This document shows, piece after piece, positions 36,525-45,616 of a stretch of 64,000 nucleotides of DNA (position 1 is the first letter of the stretch; every line of letters begins with the position of its first letter). The notes below the pieces were generated by a model. It had not been told where the DNA came from. It ran no database searches and was given only the letters and a program-made list of their open reading frames with translations. A program made the position numbers and the translations under genes. Origin of the DNA: Desulfobulbaceae bacterium (GTDB taxonomy: Bacteria > Desulfobacterota > Desulfobulbia > Desulfobulbales > Desulfobulbaceae); NCBI GenBank assembly GCA_023544645.1, contig JAMJFO010000007.1, positions 26,931 to 90,930 of the forward strand, given 5' to 3'.

Positions 36525-38057
36525 TTAGCGGATCAATTTTTTAATGATCCGCTTGACATGTTTGCTGGTGTTGCTCACAGGCTGGGCTTCACTGGTACCC
36601 CGGACCAGTTCGGCCTCTGCCAGGCGCTGCTCGACAATGGCCGCATAATGGTCGGCCAGGTCGGGATGGTTGCGAAGCACCTCCTGCATGCATTCAAGGC
36701 CGACGCGGATCAGGGTCACATCGGTCAGAGCCCGGTATTCAAAAATGGAGGGCTGATTGGTCAACATGGAAATCAGGCCGAAATACTGCCCGGGGTTCAG
36801 TTGTCCCAGGTAGGTTTTCTGGCCGTCAGAGGTCTTCATTCGTGATTCGACTATGCCGCTGGTGATAATATCCAGGGAGTCCTGACTGTCGCCCTCCAGG
36901 ACAATCTTGCTGTCAGCGTCATAATTCAATTGCTGGCTTGAACGGGCAATTTCTTCGATTTCATCATCGGGAAAACTGTTAAACAGATCCAGACTTTTCA
37001 GGGCCAGGTAAAGGGTCGGCGGCTCAGCCGTGGGGATCTCGGCCCGTCGGGTCCGCCATTCGTGGATGTCGATGGCCGGCCCTATGCCCGCCCGCTTCAA
37101 GGCGTAATGGATTTCCCGGTACAGTTCTTCCCGCCCCCGGTACATGGTGGGATAGTTGGCAAAAAACACCCATACCATATAGGTGTAGGGCTGTGAGGAC
37201 CCGTCGGTCAGGCGGACAACGGGAGGCGGCTGGTCGAGGACATGGCGGCACTTGAAGGCTGCCTCCAGCAGCAGTTCCTTGACGAATCGGGGATCCACTT
37301 CAGCAGATACTTTGACAAAATACCAGGGGTGGTAATAGTGATACTCGTTGTGGAGATTCTTGTATCCCTGGGCAGCCAGTTTGGCGTTGGGAATGACATG
37401 GGTTGTATTGTCCCAATCCTTCAGCCAGGTCGCCCGCCAGTTGATGTCGATCACCTGGCCATGGGCGCCGTTTTCCAGCTGCAGCCAGTCGCCGATGCGG
37501 AAGGAACTTTCCAGGCTGAGGGCAATGCCGGAGAAAAAATCTCCCAGGGTCTGCTGCAGGGCAAAGCCGATCAGCGCAGTTGCCAGCCCGGTGGACACCC
37601 AGATCCCGGTCAGGGAGTACCCTTGCCGCCAGATGAAAATAATCCCTGCCGCCAGCAGACAGACGCCGTAGATCACCCCGCGGAGCAGCCCTGGTATAGT
37701 AGGTGCGGGCGAAAGCTGGCGGCTGCCGAAACGATGCTCCCAGAAGGCATGAATGGCTTTGGCAGCGAACAGGCCGCCAACCAGGCAAAGGAAGAACAGT
37801 GTCGCCGTGGGCAGCCATGTCGCTGGATGAAAAAAGGTGTTTCCGGAGAGGAAAAGATGGGTGAAGGCGGCGAGAAAAATAATCACCGAAATGGTCAGGC
37901 AGAATTCGACAACCGCCAGCAGCGCTTTCCGGCCGCTGGTGAGACGGCGGGCGATCTTCTTGTTCTGCAGCAGCACCAGAAGGGCTGTCAGCAGGAAAGC
38001 CCCACTGGGCAATGTGTAGGCTGCGACCAGTTCAGCCGCCCTTTCCACCAGATTCAT
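36525..38057 (-). CDS. MscS-family mechanosensitive channel with C-terminal cyclic-nucleotide-type domain
   Basis: This 510-residue membrane protein has about five transmembrane segments, the last being the MscS pore helix (about 170-205, STGLATALIGFALQQTLGDFFSGIALSLE). The beta domain follows (DWLQLENGAHGQVIDINWRAT). A cNMP-binding fold covers about 380-480. Its phosphate-binding cassette reads YFGLISMLTNQPSIFEYRAL, lacking the Glu and Arg of FGExAL..PRxA, so nucleotide binding is doubtful. ATG 38057 overlaps the aspartokinase stop (ATGA), making it the last gene of the ectoine operon. Release or leak control of ectoine during osmotic down-shock is inferred. Confidence 0.85.
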   Translation of the reverse strand: MNLVERAAELVAAYTLPSGAFLLTALLVLLQNKKIARRLTSGRKALLAVVEFCLTISVIIFLAAFTHLFLSGNTFFHPATWLPTATLFFLCLVGGLFAAKAIHAFWEHRFGSRQLSPAPTIPGLLRGVIYGVCLLAAGIIFIWRQGYSLTGIWVSTGLATALIGFALQQTLGDFFSGIALSLESSFRIGDWLQLENGAHGQVIDINWRATWLKDWDNTTHVIPNAKLAAQGYKNLHNEYHYYHPWYFVKVSAEVDPRFVKELLLEAAFKCRHVLDQPPPVVRLTDGSSQPYTYMVWVFFANYPTMYRGREELYREIHYALKRAGIGPAIDIHEWRTRRAEIPTAEPPTLYLALKSLDLFNSFPDDEIEEIARSSQQLNYDADSKIVLEGDSQDSLDIITSGIVESRMKTSDGQKTYLGQLNPGQYFGLISMLTNQPSIFEYRALTDVTLIRVGLECMQEVLRNHPDLADHYAAIVEQRLAEAELVRGTSEAQPVSNTSKHVKRIIKKLIR

Positions 38058-39475
38058 CCGGGCTGCTGACCTTCTTCCACCAGATTGGTATGCAGGGCGC
38101 AGACCGCCTTGGGATAATCTTCCTCGTTCACCACGAATTGAATGTCCACTTGGCGCATGCACTTATGCAGACCCAGCACTTCAACGCCGGCATTGGCAAG
38201 AGCGTTCACCGCGGTGGGCAATACCCAGGTGTCGGCCATGTTGGAACCGATGGCCGACACCAGCGCCACCTTCTTTACCAGGATATCGGCGTTGGGAAAG
38301 GATTTCCTGATGGCATCGGAAAGTTCCCGGATCTCGGCAAGCGGGGCAGCCACGTAATGGGTCAGGGTGTTGGCATTGGTATCCTTGGCCAGATAGCGCA
38401 TCTTGAGATCGGTAAAGTGCTGCAGCAGCTGCATGTCATGGTCCCAGCGGCCGACCATGTCCTGGTCCCAGACCTCTACCCCGGTCACCCCCTGGCGGCC
38501 GGCAATGATCTCGACCCTGGCCTCCACGCTTTTGTAGTCATTGGTAATCAGGGTGCCCGGATGATCCGGTTCAAAGACATTTTTGATCCGCAGGGGAATA
38601 TCGGTCTTGCGCATGCCTTTGGCGGCGCCGGGATGAATGGCTTCCATTCCCAGGTCGGAAAGCTGGTCGGCCACATCGTAATTGGTGCGCCCGATTACCT
38701 CCACCTTGTCCTCGCCCACCAGTTTGGGATCGCCGCTGCTCAAGTGATACTCTTTGTGGATCACCCCTTCCCTGGCGCCTGTGAGAACCGCGATCCGGCT
38801 GAAGGTGATCTCGGAATAGCCCCGATCATAGGTATCCATGATCCCTTCCTTGCACTGGGTGTAGCCGGTGACAATGGGCAGTTCACGGCTCACGTCCACC
38901 TCGCTGAAGTATTTGTTGATCTTCTCGTCAAATGAAAGCTGTTCGGTCTCCATCCAGCCGGAAAGGTCGATAAGACGGGCATTGACCCCCCTGGACTTCA
39001 GGATCTGGAAGGTGTTGTGGGCGCTGTGGGCCTCGCCGATGCCCGAAAGCATCTCGCGGACGGTCATCAGATGCTCATCGAGCTGGAAGTGTCCGAATGA
39101 GCAGAGTCTGGTCAGGTCAAGCATACAGCTCCGCACTCCTTCGATCCGCTCCTTGACGAAACGGTCCGCCAGCCTTACGTCCAGCCCCAGAGGCTCAAAC
39201 TCCTTGTTGATGCCACACATTTTCTGGGCCACCCGGCTGATGGCATCGCCCCAGGCCCAGGAATCGTCATCCTTGGAAAACAGCGAATAGACTCCGGATT
39301 TGCTCGTTTTCTTATGTTCAAGCAGCTCGTTGGTAATACCGCCATAGGCGGAGACCACGATGATTCGGTTGTACAGATCATCTTCGCGGCGATCACCGAT
39401 GAGAATATTCTTCAGCACGTCGCCGAACTGACTCATGGAGGTGCCGCCGATTTTTTCTACGGTGTGGATACCCAT
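38054..39475 (-). CDS. ask_ect: ectoine-type aspartate kinase
   Basis: This 473-residue aspartokinase phosphorylates aspartate, the first step towards aspartate semialdehyde and ectoine. It starts HTVEKIGGTSM. It has IVVSAYGGITNELLEHKK and GYSEITFSRIAVLTGAREGVIHKEY in the kinase domain, and two C-terminal ACT modules. Position directly after ectC (3 bp) and the VEKIGGTSMS N-terminus are typical of the specialised Ask_Ect branch, which in studied cases is less feedback-inhibited. No asd gene is in this operon, so the next step is supplied elsewhere. Confidence 0.9.
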   Translation of the reverse strand: MGIHTVEKIGGTSMSQFGDVLKNILIGDRREDDLYNRIIVVSAYGGITNELLEHKKTSKSGVYSLFSKDDDSWAWGDAISRVAQKMCGINKEFEPLGLDVRLADRFVKERIEGVRSCMLDLTRLCSFGHFQLDEHLMTVREMLSGIGEAHSAHNTFQILKSRGVNARLIDLSGWMETEQLSFDEKINKYFSEVDVSRELPIVTGYTQCKEGIMDTYDRGYSEITFSRIAVLTGAREGVIHKEYHLSSGDPKLVGEDKVEVIGRTNYDVADQLSDLGMEAIHPGAAKGMRKTDIPLRIKNVFEPDHPGTLITNDYKSVEARVEIIAGRQGVTGVEVWDQDMVGRWDHDMQLLQHFTDLKMRYLAKDTNANTLTHYVAAPLAEIRELSDAIRKSFPNADILVKKVALVSAIGSNMADTWVLPTAVNALANAGVEVLGLHKCMRQVDIQFVVNEEDYPKAVCALHTNLVEEGQQPG

Positions 39476-39478
39476 TTG

Positions 39479-39868
39479 TTACTCCTCAACCAGTTCGTAG
39501 GCGCCATCGCTGTCATGTGTTTCCCGCCCGGTGACCGGGGGGTTGAAAGCGCAGATCAGGCGCATATCTTCGGTGCCGCCGCGCAAAACATGACGGTCAT
39601 GCTCATTCAGGGCATAGATGACCCCGTCACGGATCTGATGAATTTTTCCAGTAGCGAGGTCCTCGATGGTGCCGTTGCCGGCCACGCAGTAGACTGCTTC
39701 CAGATGATGTTTATACCAGAGATGCAATTCAGCGCCGGCGGGAATAATTGTTTCGTGAAAGGAAAATCCCATGTTGTCGCGCTTGAGGAGTAGCCTGCGG
39801 CTGGTCCATCCTTCACCCTGCACCTCCCTGTCGGTGCCGATAATATCCCGGACATCACGGACGATCAT
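39479..39868 (-). CDS. ectC: L-ectoine synthase
   Basis: This 129-residue cupin cyclises N-gamma-acetyl-diaminobutyrate to ectoine. It begins [16 protein letters not shown]. The metal/cupin core is [25 protein letters not shown], and later [22 protein letters not shown]. The start overlaps the ectB stop (TAATG) with AGGAG upstream. Length is the family standard. Confidence 0.96.
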   Translation of the reverse strand: MIVRDVRDIIGTDREVQGEGWTSRRLLLKRDNMGFSFHETIIPAGAELHLWYKHHLEAVYCVAGNGTIEDLATGKIHQIRDGVIYALNEHDRHVLRGGTEDMRLICAFNPPVTGRETHDSDGAYELVEE

Positions 39869-41142
39869 TAAAATTCTCCTGTAAGGTTGTTGCTTTTCTC
39901 CTCGAGAATGGTCTTAATCGACTGTTCAATGATACCGATTCCCTTAAGGAGGGTTTCTTCATCAATGACCAGGGGCGGCAGAAATTTCACCACCTGGTCG
40001 TCGGCGCCGGCAAGCTCTATCACCAGCCCGTTTTCAAAGCAGGTTTCCGAGATGCGGGAGCACAGGCCGCGCTCAGGGATTTCCAGGCCCCATATCATTC
40101 CCCGCCCCCGTACCTCGGCATTGAGTTCCGGGTATTTTTTGGCAATGGCCAGCAGCTCTTTTTCCATGACCGCGCCTTTGTATTTGATGGCTTCGCTGAG
40201 CTCCAGGTTGTCCCAGTAATGCAGGGCCTCGTGGGAGGCGACAAATGCCAGATTGTTGCCGCGGAAGGTGCCGGTATGTTCGCCCGGCTTCCATTGGTCA
40301 AGATCGGGTTTCATCAGCACCAGGGCCAGGGGCAGTCCGCCGCCGATGGCTTTGGAAAGGGTCACTATATCCGGTTTGATATCCGCCTCTTCGAAACTGA
40401 AGAAATCACCGGTGCGGCCATTGCCCACCTGTATATCGTCAACAATCAACAGGATGTCGAATTCATGGCAGAGATAGGCAAGCTCTTTGAGCCACTTGCT
40501 GCTGGCAATATTCACCCCGCCTTCGGCCTGAATGGTCTCCAGGATAACGGCGGCGGGCAGATCCAGGCCGCTTGAGTTGTCAACCAGCAGCTTGCGGAAC
40601 AGGTCCAGGGTGTTGAAATCCGGACCGAGGTAGCCGTCATAGGGCAGAAAGGAGACATTGGAGCGGCTGATATACGCCTCGTCACGGTAAAAGTTGTTGC
40701 CGGTGACCGCCAGCGACCCCATGGTCAGACCATGGTAGCCGTTGGTGAAGGCGACGACGTTGGAGCGGCCCTTGACCATGCGCGCCAGCTTCAGGGCCGT
40801 TTCCACCGCGTTGGTGCCGGTGGGGCCGGTAAACTGCATTTTATATTCCAGGTTGCGCGGTTCCAGAATGGTGTCATAGAATTTCTGCATGAACTTCTGC
40901 TTGGCAATGGTTGCCATGTCCAGGCCGTGCAGCACGCCATCCGACTGGAGATATTCGATCATCGCCTGGGTGATCCGTTCATTGTTGTGGCCGTAATTGA
41001 GCGTACCGGCCCCGGCAAAAAAATCGACATAGCTCTTGTCCATTTCGTCGACCAGGTATGCTCCTTTGGCCGATTTGAAGATTACCGGAAAAGAGCGGAC
41101 ATAACCGCGTACCCGGGATTCCATGTTTTCAAATATTCGCAT
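39868..41142 (-). CDS. ectB: diaminobutyrate--2-oxoglutarate transaminase
   Basis: This 424-residue PLP class III aminotransferase makes L-2,4-diaminobutyrate from aspartate semialdehyde and glutamate. PLP Lys264 is in [32 protein letters not shown] and [17 protein letters not shown] are characteristic. ATG 41142 has a strong AGGAGGAG site. It follows ectA after an unusually long 182-bp spacer. Confidence 0.96.
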   Translation of the reverse strand: MRIFENMESRVRGYVRSFPVIFKSAKGAYLVDEMDKSYVDFFAGAGTLNYGHNNERITQAMIEYLQSDGVLHGLDMATIAKQKFMQKFYDTILEPRNLEYKMQFTGPTGTNAVETALKLARMVKGRSNVVAFTNGYHGLTMGSLAVTGNNFYRDEAYISRSNVSFLPYDGYLGPDFNTLDLFRKLLVDNSSGLDLPAAVILETIQAEGGVNIASSKWLKELAYLCHEFDILLIVDDIQVGNGRTGDFFSFEEADIKPDIVTLSKAIGGGLPLALVLMKPDLDQWKPGEHTGTFRGNNLAFVASHEALHYWDNLELSEAIKYKGAVMEKELLAIAKKYPELNAEVRGRGMIWGLEIPERGLCSRISETCFENGLVIELAGADDQVVKFLPPLVIDEETLLKGIGIIEQSIKTILEEKSNNLTGEF

Positions 41143-41324
41143 TTTCTCCTCCTTGGGAAATTATGTGTTTGCTCCCTGCATTGCCGTGAGGGACATCAGG
41201 CCGTCCGGCAACAGGGGGCAAAAATCAAGACTGCAGGTTTCAGGCCGACCGGAGTCTCCCTGTATACAGATAATTGTTTTTTGATATGCCCCTGCATCGC
41301 AGCGGGCATGAGAGTTATTGCGGG
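41143..41324 (-). other. ectA-ectB spacer with a hairpin
   Basis: The 182 bp between ectA and ectB contain no gene, while every other junction from hemC to mscS is within 3 bp or overlapping. At 41286-41309 ATGCCC-CTGC pairs with GCAG-C-GGGCAT, a 10-bp stem with one bulged base and an ATC loop, 16 bases after the ectA stop. No T run follows on the minus strand, so a processing or stabilising element is more likely than a terminator. Confidence 0.45.
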
Positions 41325-41807
41325 TTAATAAGAAAGCGGGCCGAGCCGGAAAAGGAGTTCCTCACCTTCGCGGCTGCCAAGATCCTCCACCGTGAAAAAC
41401 GGTTCTTCGTAAACGTAGCCGACACCCATCTGTCGGGCCACTGCAGTGAAAAGATTCCGGGAGGCCAGGTTGTCCGGAGCAATGGAAGCCTCCAGAAATT
41501 CGGGTTGCTGCCGGTTGATAATGGCGCTGAGCATCTGTTTGCCGACGCCTTTTCCCTGGGCCCATTCCGCCACGCCGATTTGCCAGACGAAAATCGTGTC
41601 TGACTGACGGGGTGGACGAAATGCGGTGACATATCCGCAGAGCCGCTCTCCCTGTTCGGCGACAATGGATGTATCCCCGAACATGCGAGACATCAGGGCG
41701 TAGTAATAGGTCGAATTCACCGACAGCACCTGCGAGTCCCGGGCCAGCTGCCGCATTGCCTGGGCATCACGGCTCACCGGGGAGCGCAGGGTGATTTCCC
41801 GGGTCAT
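41325..41807 (-). CDS. ectA: L-2,4-diaminobutyrate acetyltransferase
   Basis: This 160-residue GNAT enzyme acetylates diaminobutyrate with acetyl-CoA. It shows SVNSTYYYALMSRMFGDTSIVAE, the acetyl-CoA loop QIGVAEWAQGKGVGKQML and the EASIAPDNLASRNLF segment typical of EctA. ATG 41807 has AGGAGG upstream, inside the hemC end. Only 2 bp separate it from the hemC stop. Confidence 0.94.
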   Translation of the reverse strand: MTREITLRSPVSRDAQAMRQLARDSQVLSVNSTYYYALMSRMFGDTSIVAEQGERLCGYVTAFRPPRQSDTIFVWQIGVAEWAQGKGVGKQMLSAIINRQQPEFLEASIAPDNLASRNLFTAVARQMGVGYVYEEPFFTVEDLGSREGEELLFRLGPLSY

Positions 41808-41809
41808 TG

Positions 41810-42754
41810 TTACTGTTCCTCCTCAGCCTGTTTGCGACGGATTTCGGCCAGCAGTTCCCGGCCGCCGTTGGTTAAAACAAACTCGCCCAATTCCTCGCCC
41901 ATGGCCACTCCCTCTTCTTTGTGACCGGTGCGGATCGACTGGACCTTTCTGCGGCCATCAAGGCTGACCAGGCCGCCGACCAGGGTCAGCTCATCACCGG
42001 CAAGGGTTGCCAGGGCATAGGCCGGGATCGAACAGCCGCCTTCCAGTTTGCGCAAAAAAGCGCGCTCCGCCAATAAACATGTCTCGCTGTCATCATTGTT
42101 GAGGCATTTGCGCACCATCTCCTTTTTTTCCCGGGGCAGGGAGTCGGCAGCCTCGATGGCGATGCATCCCTGGCCGACCGGGGGAATGAATTGATCCTCG
42201 GGAAAAATTTTGACGATCATCTCTTCCATCTCCATCCGGTGCACCCCGGCATAGGCGAGCAGGACCCCGTCGCACAGTCCCTCCTTCATCTTCCTGGCCC
42301 TGGTCTGAAGGTTTCCGCGGATGTCAACCGTTTCCACATGCGGATAGTGCATTTTGAGCAGGGCGCGGCGCCGGACCGAAGATGTCCCCAGGACAATTTT
42401 CTTCTCCCGGTCGTCCAGGTCGAGTTCCGGATTGAAACTGAGCAGGACATCGTTGGCCTTTTCCCTGGCGGTAAACGCGATCAGGGAAAAGCCCCCGGGT
42501 AGCCGGGAAGGCATGTCCTTGGCGCTGTGGACCGCGATATCAATGCCGCCGGTGGCCAACTGCTCCTCCAGCTCCTCGGTAAAAACCCCTTTGGAGCCGA
42601 TCTTGGCGATGGAGGTGTTGAGAATCTTGTCGCCCTTGGTCTCCATGGTGATAATTTCCGTTTCGATCCCGGCCTTTTTCAGTAACCCTTCTACGTAGTA
42701 GGTCTGCCACATGGCGAGTTTGCTCTTTCTGGAGCCGATTCTTATCCTGGTCAT
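41810..42754 (-). CDS. hemC: porphobilinogen deaminase (hydroxymethylbilane synthase)
   Basis: This 314-residue enzyme joins four porphobilinogens into hydroxymethylbilane for siroheme, heme and B12. It begins RIGSRKSKLAMWQTYYV. The catalytic Asp is about residue 80 in HSAKDMPSRLP. The dipyrromethane cofactor Cys241 is in LEGGCSIPAYA. Unusually, it is placed directly in front of ectA, apart from the cobA-hemD fusion at 50795-52366. Translation of ectA may be coupled to it. Confidence 0.94.
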   Translation of the reverse strand: MTRIRIGSRKSKLAMWQTYYVEGLLKKAGIETEIITMETKGDKILNTSIAKIGSKGVFTEELEEQLATGGIDIAVHSAKDMPSRLPGGFSLIAFTAREKANDVLLSFNPELDLDDREKKIVLGTSSVRRRALLKMHYPHVETVDIRGNLQTRARKMKEGLCDGVLLAYAGVHRMEMEEMIVKIFPEDQFIPPVGQGCIAIEAADSLPREKKEMVRKCLNNDDSETCLLAERAFLRKLEGGCSIPAYALATLAGDELTLVGGLVSLDGRRKVQSIRTGHKEEGVAMGEELGEFVLTNGGRELLAEIRRKQAEEEQ

Positions 42755-42806
42755 TATGCGCGTCCTGTATAATTAGTGTTGGTTTTGTGCCGTACAATGT
42801 AACTGG

Positions 42807-44105
42807 TTACGCAAGATATTCAAGCACCGCCGACTTGATGGTGTCGGTTATCCTGCAAAACTTTTTTTCATCAGTCTCCAGCAGGGTCATGCGAAATCCC
42901 TGCAATCCGGTGGTAAAGGAAGACAGGGGAACAACACAGACCCCGCCTCCACCTAACAGGTAGTATGCGAAGCGTTTGTCATTGGCCATAGGAGCTGAAA
43001 CCAGCTCCTCAACATATCTCCTGGCCTGTTGGTCCTTGATGGTCAGGGTCTGGGCATTGTTGATAACCCCCTCCTCGAACACCACGGTAGTGTAAAAGGT
43101 GCCGTCGCTGCGGTTGATCATCACCCCGTCAATATCCTTGAAGGCTTCATGGGCCAGGTTGGCGTTTTTTTCATAAAGCCTGACCCGCTCTGCCAGGAAC
43201 GGCCTGTATTCCGGGTGGTCGAGAATTGCCGGCAGGACCTTCTGGGGCAGAGTTGTGGAACATACCTCCAGCATTTTGGCGTTGATGATCGAATCCACAT
43301 ATTTTCTGAAACCTTCGTCCCTGTCGGCGTTGTAAAATTCCAGCCAGCCGCAGCGGGCTCCCGGCCAGGGCATCTCTTTTGATATGCTGCGCATGACAAT
43401 CGCCGGCACATCACCGATCAATTCGGCCAGCGAGACGTTTGTCCGGCCGTTGTAGACAATGTTCCGGTATACCTCGTCACAAATGATAAAAAGATCATGT
43501 TTTTTCGCCAGCCCGACAACATCCTGCAGCAGCTGCCGGGGCCACACCATGCCGGTGGGGTTGTCCGGATTGATGATCAGGATGCCGGCAACAGCCTGAT
43601 TATACATTATTCGATTTTCAATATCTTCTAAATCCGGCAGCCAGTTCCGGTGCGGATCAAGAAAATATGTTGTCGGCGGTGAGCCGGCATGCGCTGCCTC
43701 GGCGGCGGTGAACGTTGTGTAGCCGGGTGAAGGCACCAGCACCCGGGCGGTCCTTTTGAGAAAACCGAAAATTTTTCCGACCGCGTCCCCCAGGCCGTTC
43801 ATAAAAAGAATATCATCGGGGTGGACAGCGACCCTGGCTTCACTGCTCACCTTTGCCGCCAGGTACTCCCTGGTTTCCAGCAGACCTTTGGTGGGGCAAT
43901 ATCCGTATGTTTCGTCACACCGGACGGCTTCCTGGACGATCATTTTCAGCCACTGCGGCAACGGCTGGCCCTTGTTGACGGGATCACCGATATTTTCCCG
44001 GGAAATCGACAGTCCGAGCCTTTGCAGATCATTGGCGACTTCCGCCATTCCCTGGATCTCGTAGTGCAGTTCGCCTGCGCCTATATGAATTATATCCTTT
44101 CGCAT
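42807..44105 (-). CDS. class I/II PLP aminotransferase
   Basis: This 432-residue fold I aminotransferase is of the aspartate/alanine aminotransferase superfamily. PLP Lys243 is in SISKEMPWPGARCGW. NPDNPTG, CDEVYRNIVY and YGYCPTKGLLETREYLA are canonical. It lies between the MarR regulator and hemC, 52 bp before hemC. Supplying aspartate from oxaloacetate for the ectoine pathway would fit, but alanine or another substrate is possible. Confidence 0.8.
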   Translation of the reverse strand: MRKDIIHIGAGELHYEIQGMAEVANDLQRLGLSISRENIGDPVNKGQPLPQWLKMIVQEAVRCDETYGYCPTKGLLETREYLAAKVSSEARVAVHPDDILFMNGLGDAVGKIFGFLKRTARVLVPSPGYTTFTAAEAAHAGSPPTTYFLDPHRNWLPDLEDIENRIMYNQAVAGILIINPDNPTGMVWPRQLLQDVVGLAKKHDLFIICDEVYRNIVYNGRTNVSLAELIGDVPAIVMRSISKEMPWPGARCGWLEFYNADRDEGFRKYVDSIINAKMLEVCSTTLPQKVLPAILDHPEYRPFLAERVRLYEKNANLAHEAFKDIDGVMINRSDGTFYTTVVFEEGVINNAQTLTIKDQQARRYVEELVSAPMANDKRFAYYLLGGGGVCVVPLSSFTTGLQGFRMTLLETDEKKFCRITDTIKSAVLEYLA

Positions 44106-44197
44106 ATTTTTTTTCCATTCTCTCTTCCGGTTGAATCATTAGACAAGAGAGCAGCGGTCATTTAAATAGTTACTGTATACCACAGCTCCGGCTCAGG

Positions 44198-44749
44198 TCA
44201 CAGGTTTTGCGGGCCGGGATCGTAGAGGAGCTCTATCCCTGGCCTGGCATTGAGTTCGTTGCTGTCGCGAACAACACCGCTTGGCGCCATGGCGGAGTCC
44301 GGCGCCTGCATCAGGTCGACAAGCCGCTGCAGGCTGGAGAGAATCATGTTTTTTTCCCAGTTTTCAAGTCCTTCAAACCTGGTCAGGAATTGCTCCTGGA
44401 CCGGCTGCGGGGCGGTCTGGAGAAAATGCTCCCCCTCGCCGGTTAAATTGAGGAGGAATCGTCTCTTATCCTTGGCGCAGCGGGTCCGGGTGAGTAAATT
44501 TTTCTTTTCCAGGCGGGCAACTATCCCGGTCACCGTGGAAATATTCAGGCTCATTTCCGCGGCCACTTTGCCGATGGAGATCATCTTATTCTGCCGCACA
44601 ACCTGCAGAACAATGAGCTGTGGTCCGGTGATGGAATAATTTTTTTCTAAATAGCGGGAATGAAGATCAATGGCCTGGGCGATCTGGCGCAATGCGGTGA
44701 GAATTTGACCGGTCATCATGGTGCCGGCGTACGCATTATTACTTTCCAT
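44198..44749 (-). CDS. ectR: MarR-family regulator, EctR-like
   Basis: This 183-residue winged-helix protein of the MarR family is a plausible counterpart of EctR, known to repress ectoine operons in methylotrophs. The DNA-recognition part is ISIGKVAAEMSLNISTVTGIVARLEKKNLLTRTRCAKDKRRFLLNLT (wing). It is the first gene after the promoter at 44836-44864 and probably autoregulates the operon. The C-terminal tail after about 150 is extended. The ribosome site is weak. The EctR assignment is by position and family only. Confidence 0.72.
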   Translation of the reverse strand: MESNNAYAGTMMTGQILTALRQIAQAIDLHSRYLEKNYSITGPQLIVLQVVRQNKMISIGKVAAEMSLNISTVTGIVARLEKKNLLTRTRCAKDKRRFLLNLTGEGEHFLQTAPQPVQEQFLTRFEGLENWEKNMILSSLQRLVDLMQAPDSAMAPSGVVRDSNELNARPGIELLYDPGPQNL

Positions 44750-44830
44750 GCAAACAATATAAAGGTGGTTCAGATTTATTCTGTCCGGGTGTAACTAGCC
44801 GGTCATTCAATCATAATGGTAAATACAAAT

Positions 44831-44847
44831 CTTGCATTATAAGCAAA
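44831..44847 (-). promoter_or_regulatory. candidate EctR operator over the -10 box
   Basis: TTGC-N7-GCAA (44832-44835 and 43-46) is an inverted repeat whose centre coincides with the TATAAT box of the ectR promoter. Binding there would block polymerase. EctR of Methylomicrobium is also reported to bind at the -10 of its promoter. Assignment to this regulator is inference. Confidence 0.45.
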
Positions 44848-44864
44848 ATTGCCAACAAAGTCAA
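44836..44864 (-). promoter_or_regulatory. strong sigma-70 promoter of the ectR-ectoine operon
   Basis: On the minus strand TTGACT (44864-44859) and a perfect TATAAT (44841-44836) are exactly 17 bp apart. The start would be near 44829, about 80 bases before the ectR ATG. Confidence 0.7.
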
Positions 44865-44982
44865 CCAGAAATGCTTTCAACAGAAACGAAGTGGTATGGG
44901 AATGGTCTGGATGTTTTCTTGCGCGCGAAAATCTTTCTGGGGGAAATGGTTGCTGGATCCTGCCCGGGAAAGCAGGGGGCCG

Positions 44983-45021
44983 AAAATAAAAAAGGAGTTA
45001 ACCGTTATCGGTTAACTCCTT
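44983..45021 (-). terminator. terminator after tRNA-fMet
   Basis: On the minus strand AAGGAGTTAACCG and CGGTTAACTCCTT form a perfect 13-bp stem with a four-base loop. A T-rich tract (TTTTTATTTT) follows. Confidence 0.85.
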
Positions 45022-45031
45022 GCTGTTTCAT

Positions 45032-45108
<77 letters not shown>

Positions 45109-45166
45109 TCACGTGAGGCAGACTATAGCAATTTAAATATAATTGTCAAGGGGATGTTGATGATTA

Positions 45167-45616
45167 TCAGCCGTTCTCGCAGAGCATGGTCATTGACCGG
45201 CATAAATCCTCTGGAAACGGCGTCAGTTTTCCCTGACGGTTGATACAGGCATGGACGGTGAAACCCTTGGCAAGAAGCTGCTCCCGCTTGTTTTCCTGCT
45301 CTTTCATGATCCGGTAGTTGAAGCGGCAGGAGTATTTTTTTATTTCCGCAAGCGAGGTATCAATAATGATACAGTCATCATATCTGGCCGGGGCCTTGAA
45401 CCGGAGATAGGTTTCGGTGACCGGGATAAGCAGGCCGCGTTCTTCAATGGCGCTGTAGGGGACGAAGCGGGTCCGCATCAGCTCTGTCCGGCCCATTTCA
45501 AAATAGCGGAGGTAGTTGGCGTTGTAGACAACACCGCCGGCATCGGTGTCGCCGTAGATGATCCGGTGATGCATCCGGAAGACCGGCTCGGTCATGGTGA
45601 TGTTGAGTCGGATCAT
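45167..45616 (-). CDS. hotdog-fold acyl-CoA thioesterase (YbgC/4-HBT type)
   Basis: This 149-residue thioesterase has the catalytic segment YGDTDAGGVVYNANYLRYFEMGR with the Asp nucleophile or base of the YbgC/4-hydroxybenzoyl-CoA family. It hydrolyses small acyl-CoA or acyl-ACP esters. ATG 45616 overlaps the preceding gene's stop by 4 bp; an internal ATG seven codons on is the alternative. No tolQRA genes are adjacent, so a Tol-Pal role is not supported. Confidence 0.82.
   Translation of the reverse strand: MIRLNITMTEPVFRMHHRIIYGDTDAGGVVYNANYLRYFEMGRTELMRTRFVPYSAIEERGLLIPVTETYLRFKAPARYDDCIIIDTSLAEIKKYSCRFNYRIMKEQENKREQLLAKGFTVHACINRQGKLTPFPEDLCRSMTMLCENG

Noticed and set aside
42799..42810. 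GTAAC-TG-GTTAC palindrome between the aminotransferase and hemC
   Set aside because: The spacer is two bases instead of the four of known GTAAC-N4-GTTAC sites, and it includes the aminotransferase stop codon, so chance is likely.
45167..45616. Thioesterase taken as the Tol-Pal protein YbgC
   Set aside because: The sequence fits the family, but no tol or pal gene is nearby, so the specific role and name were not assigned.
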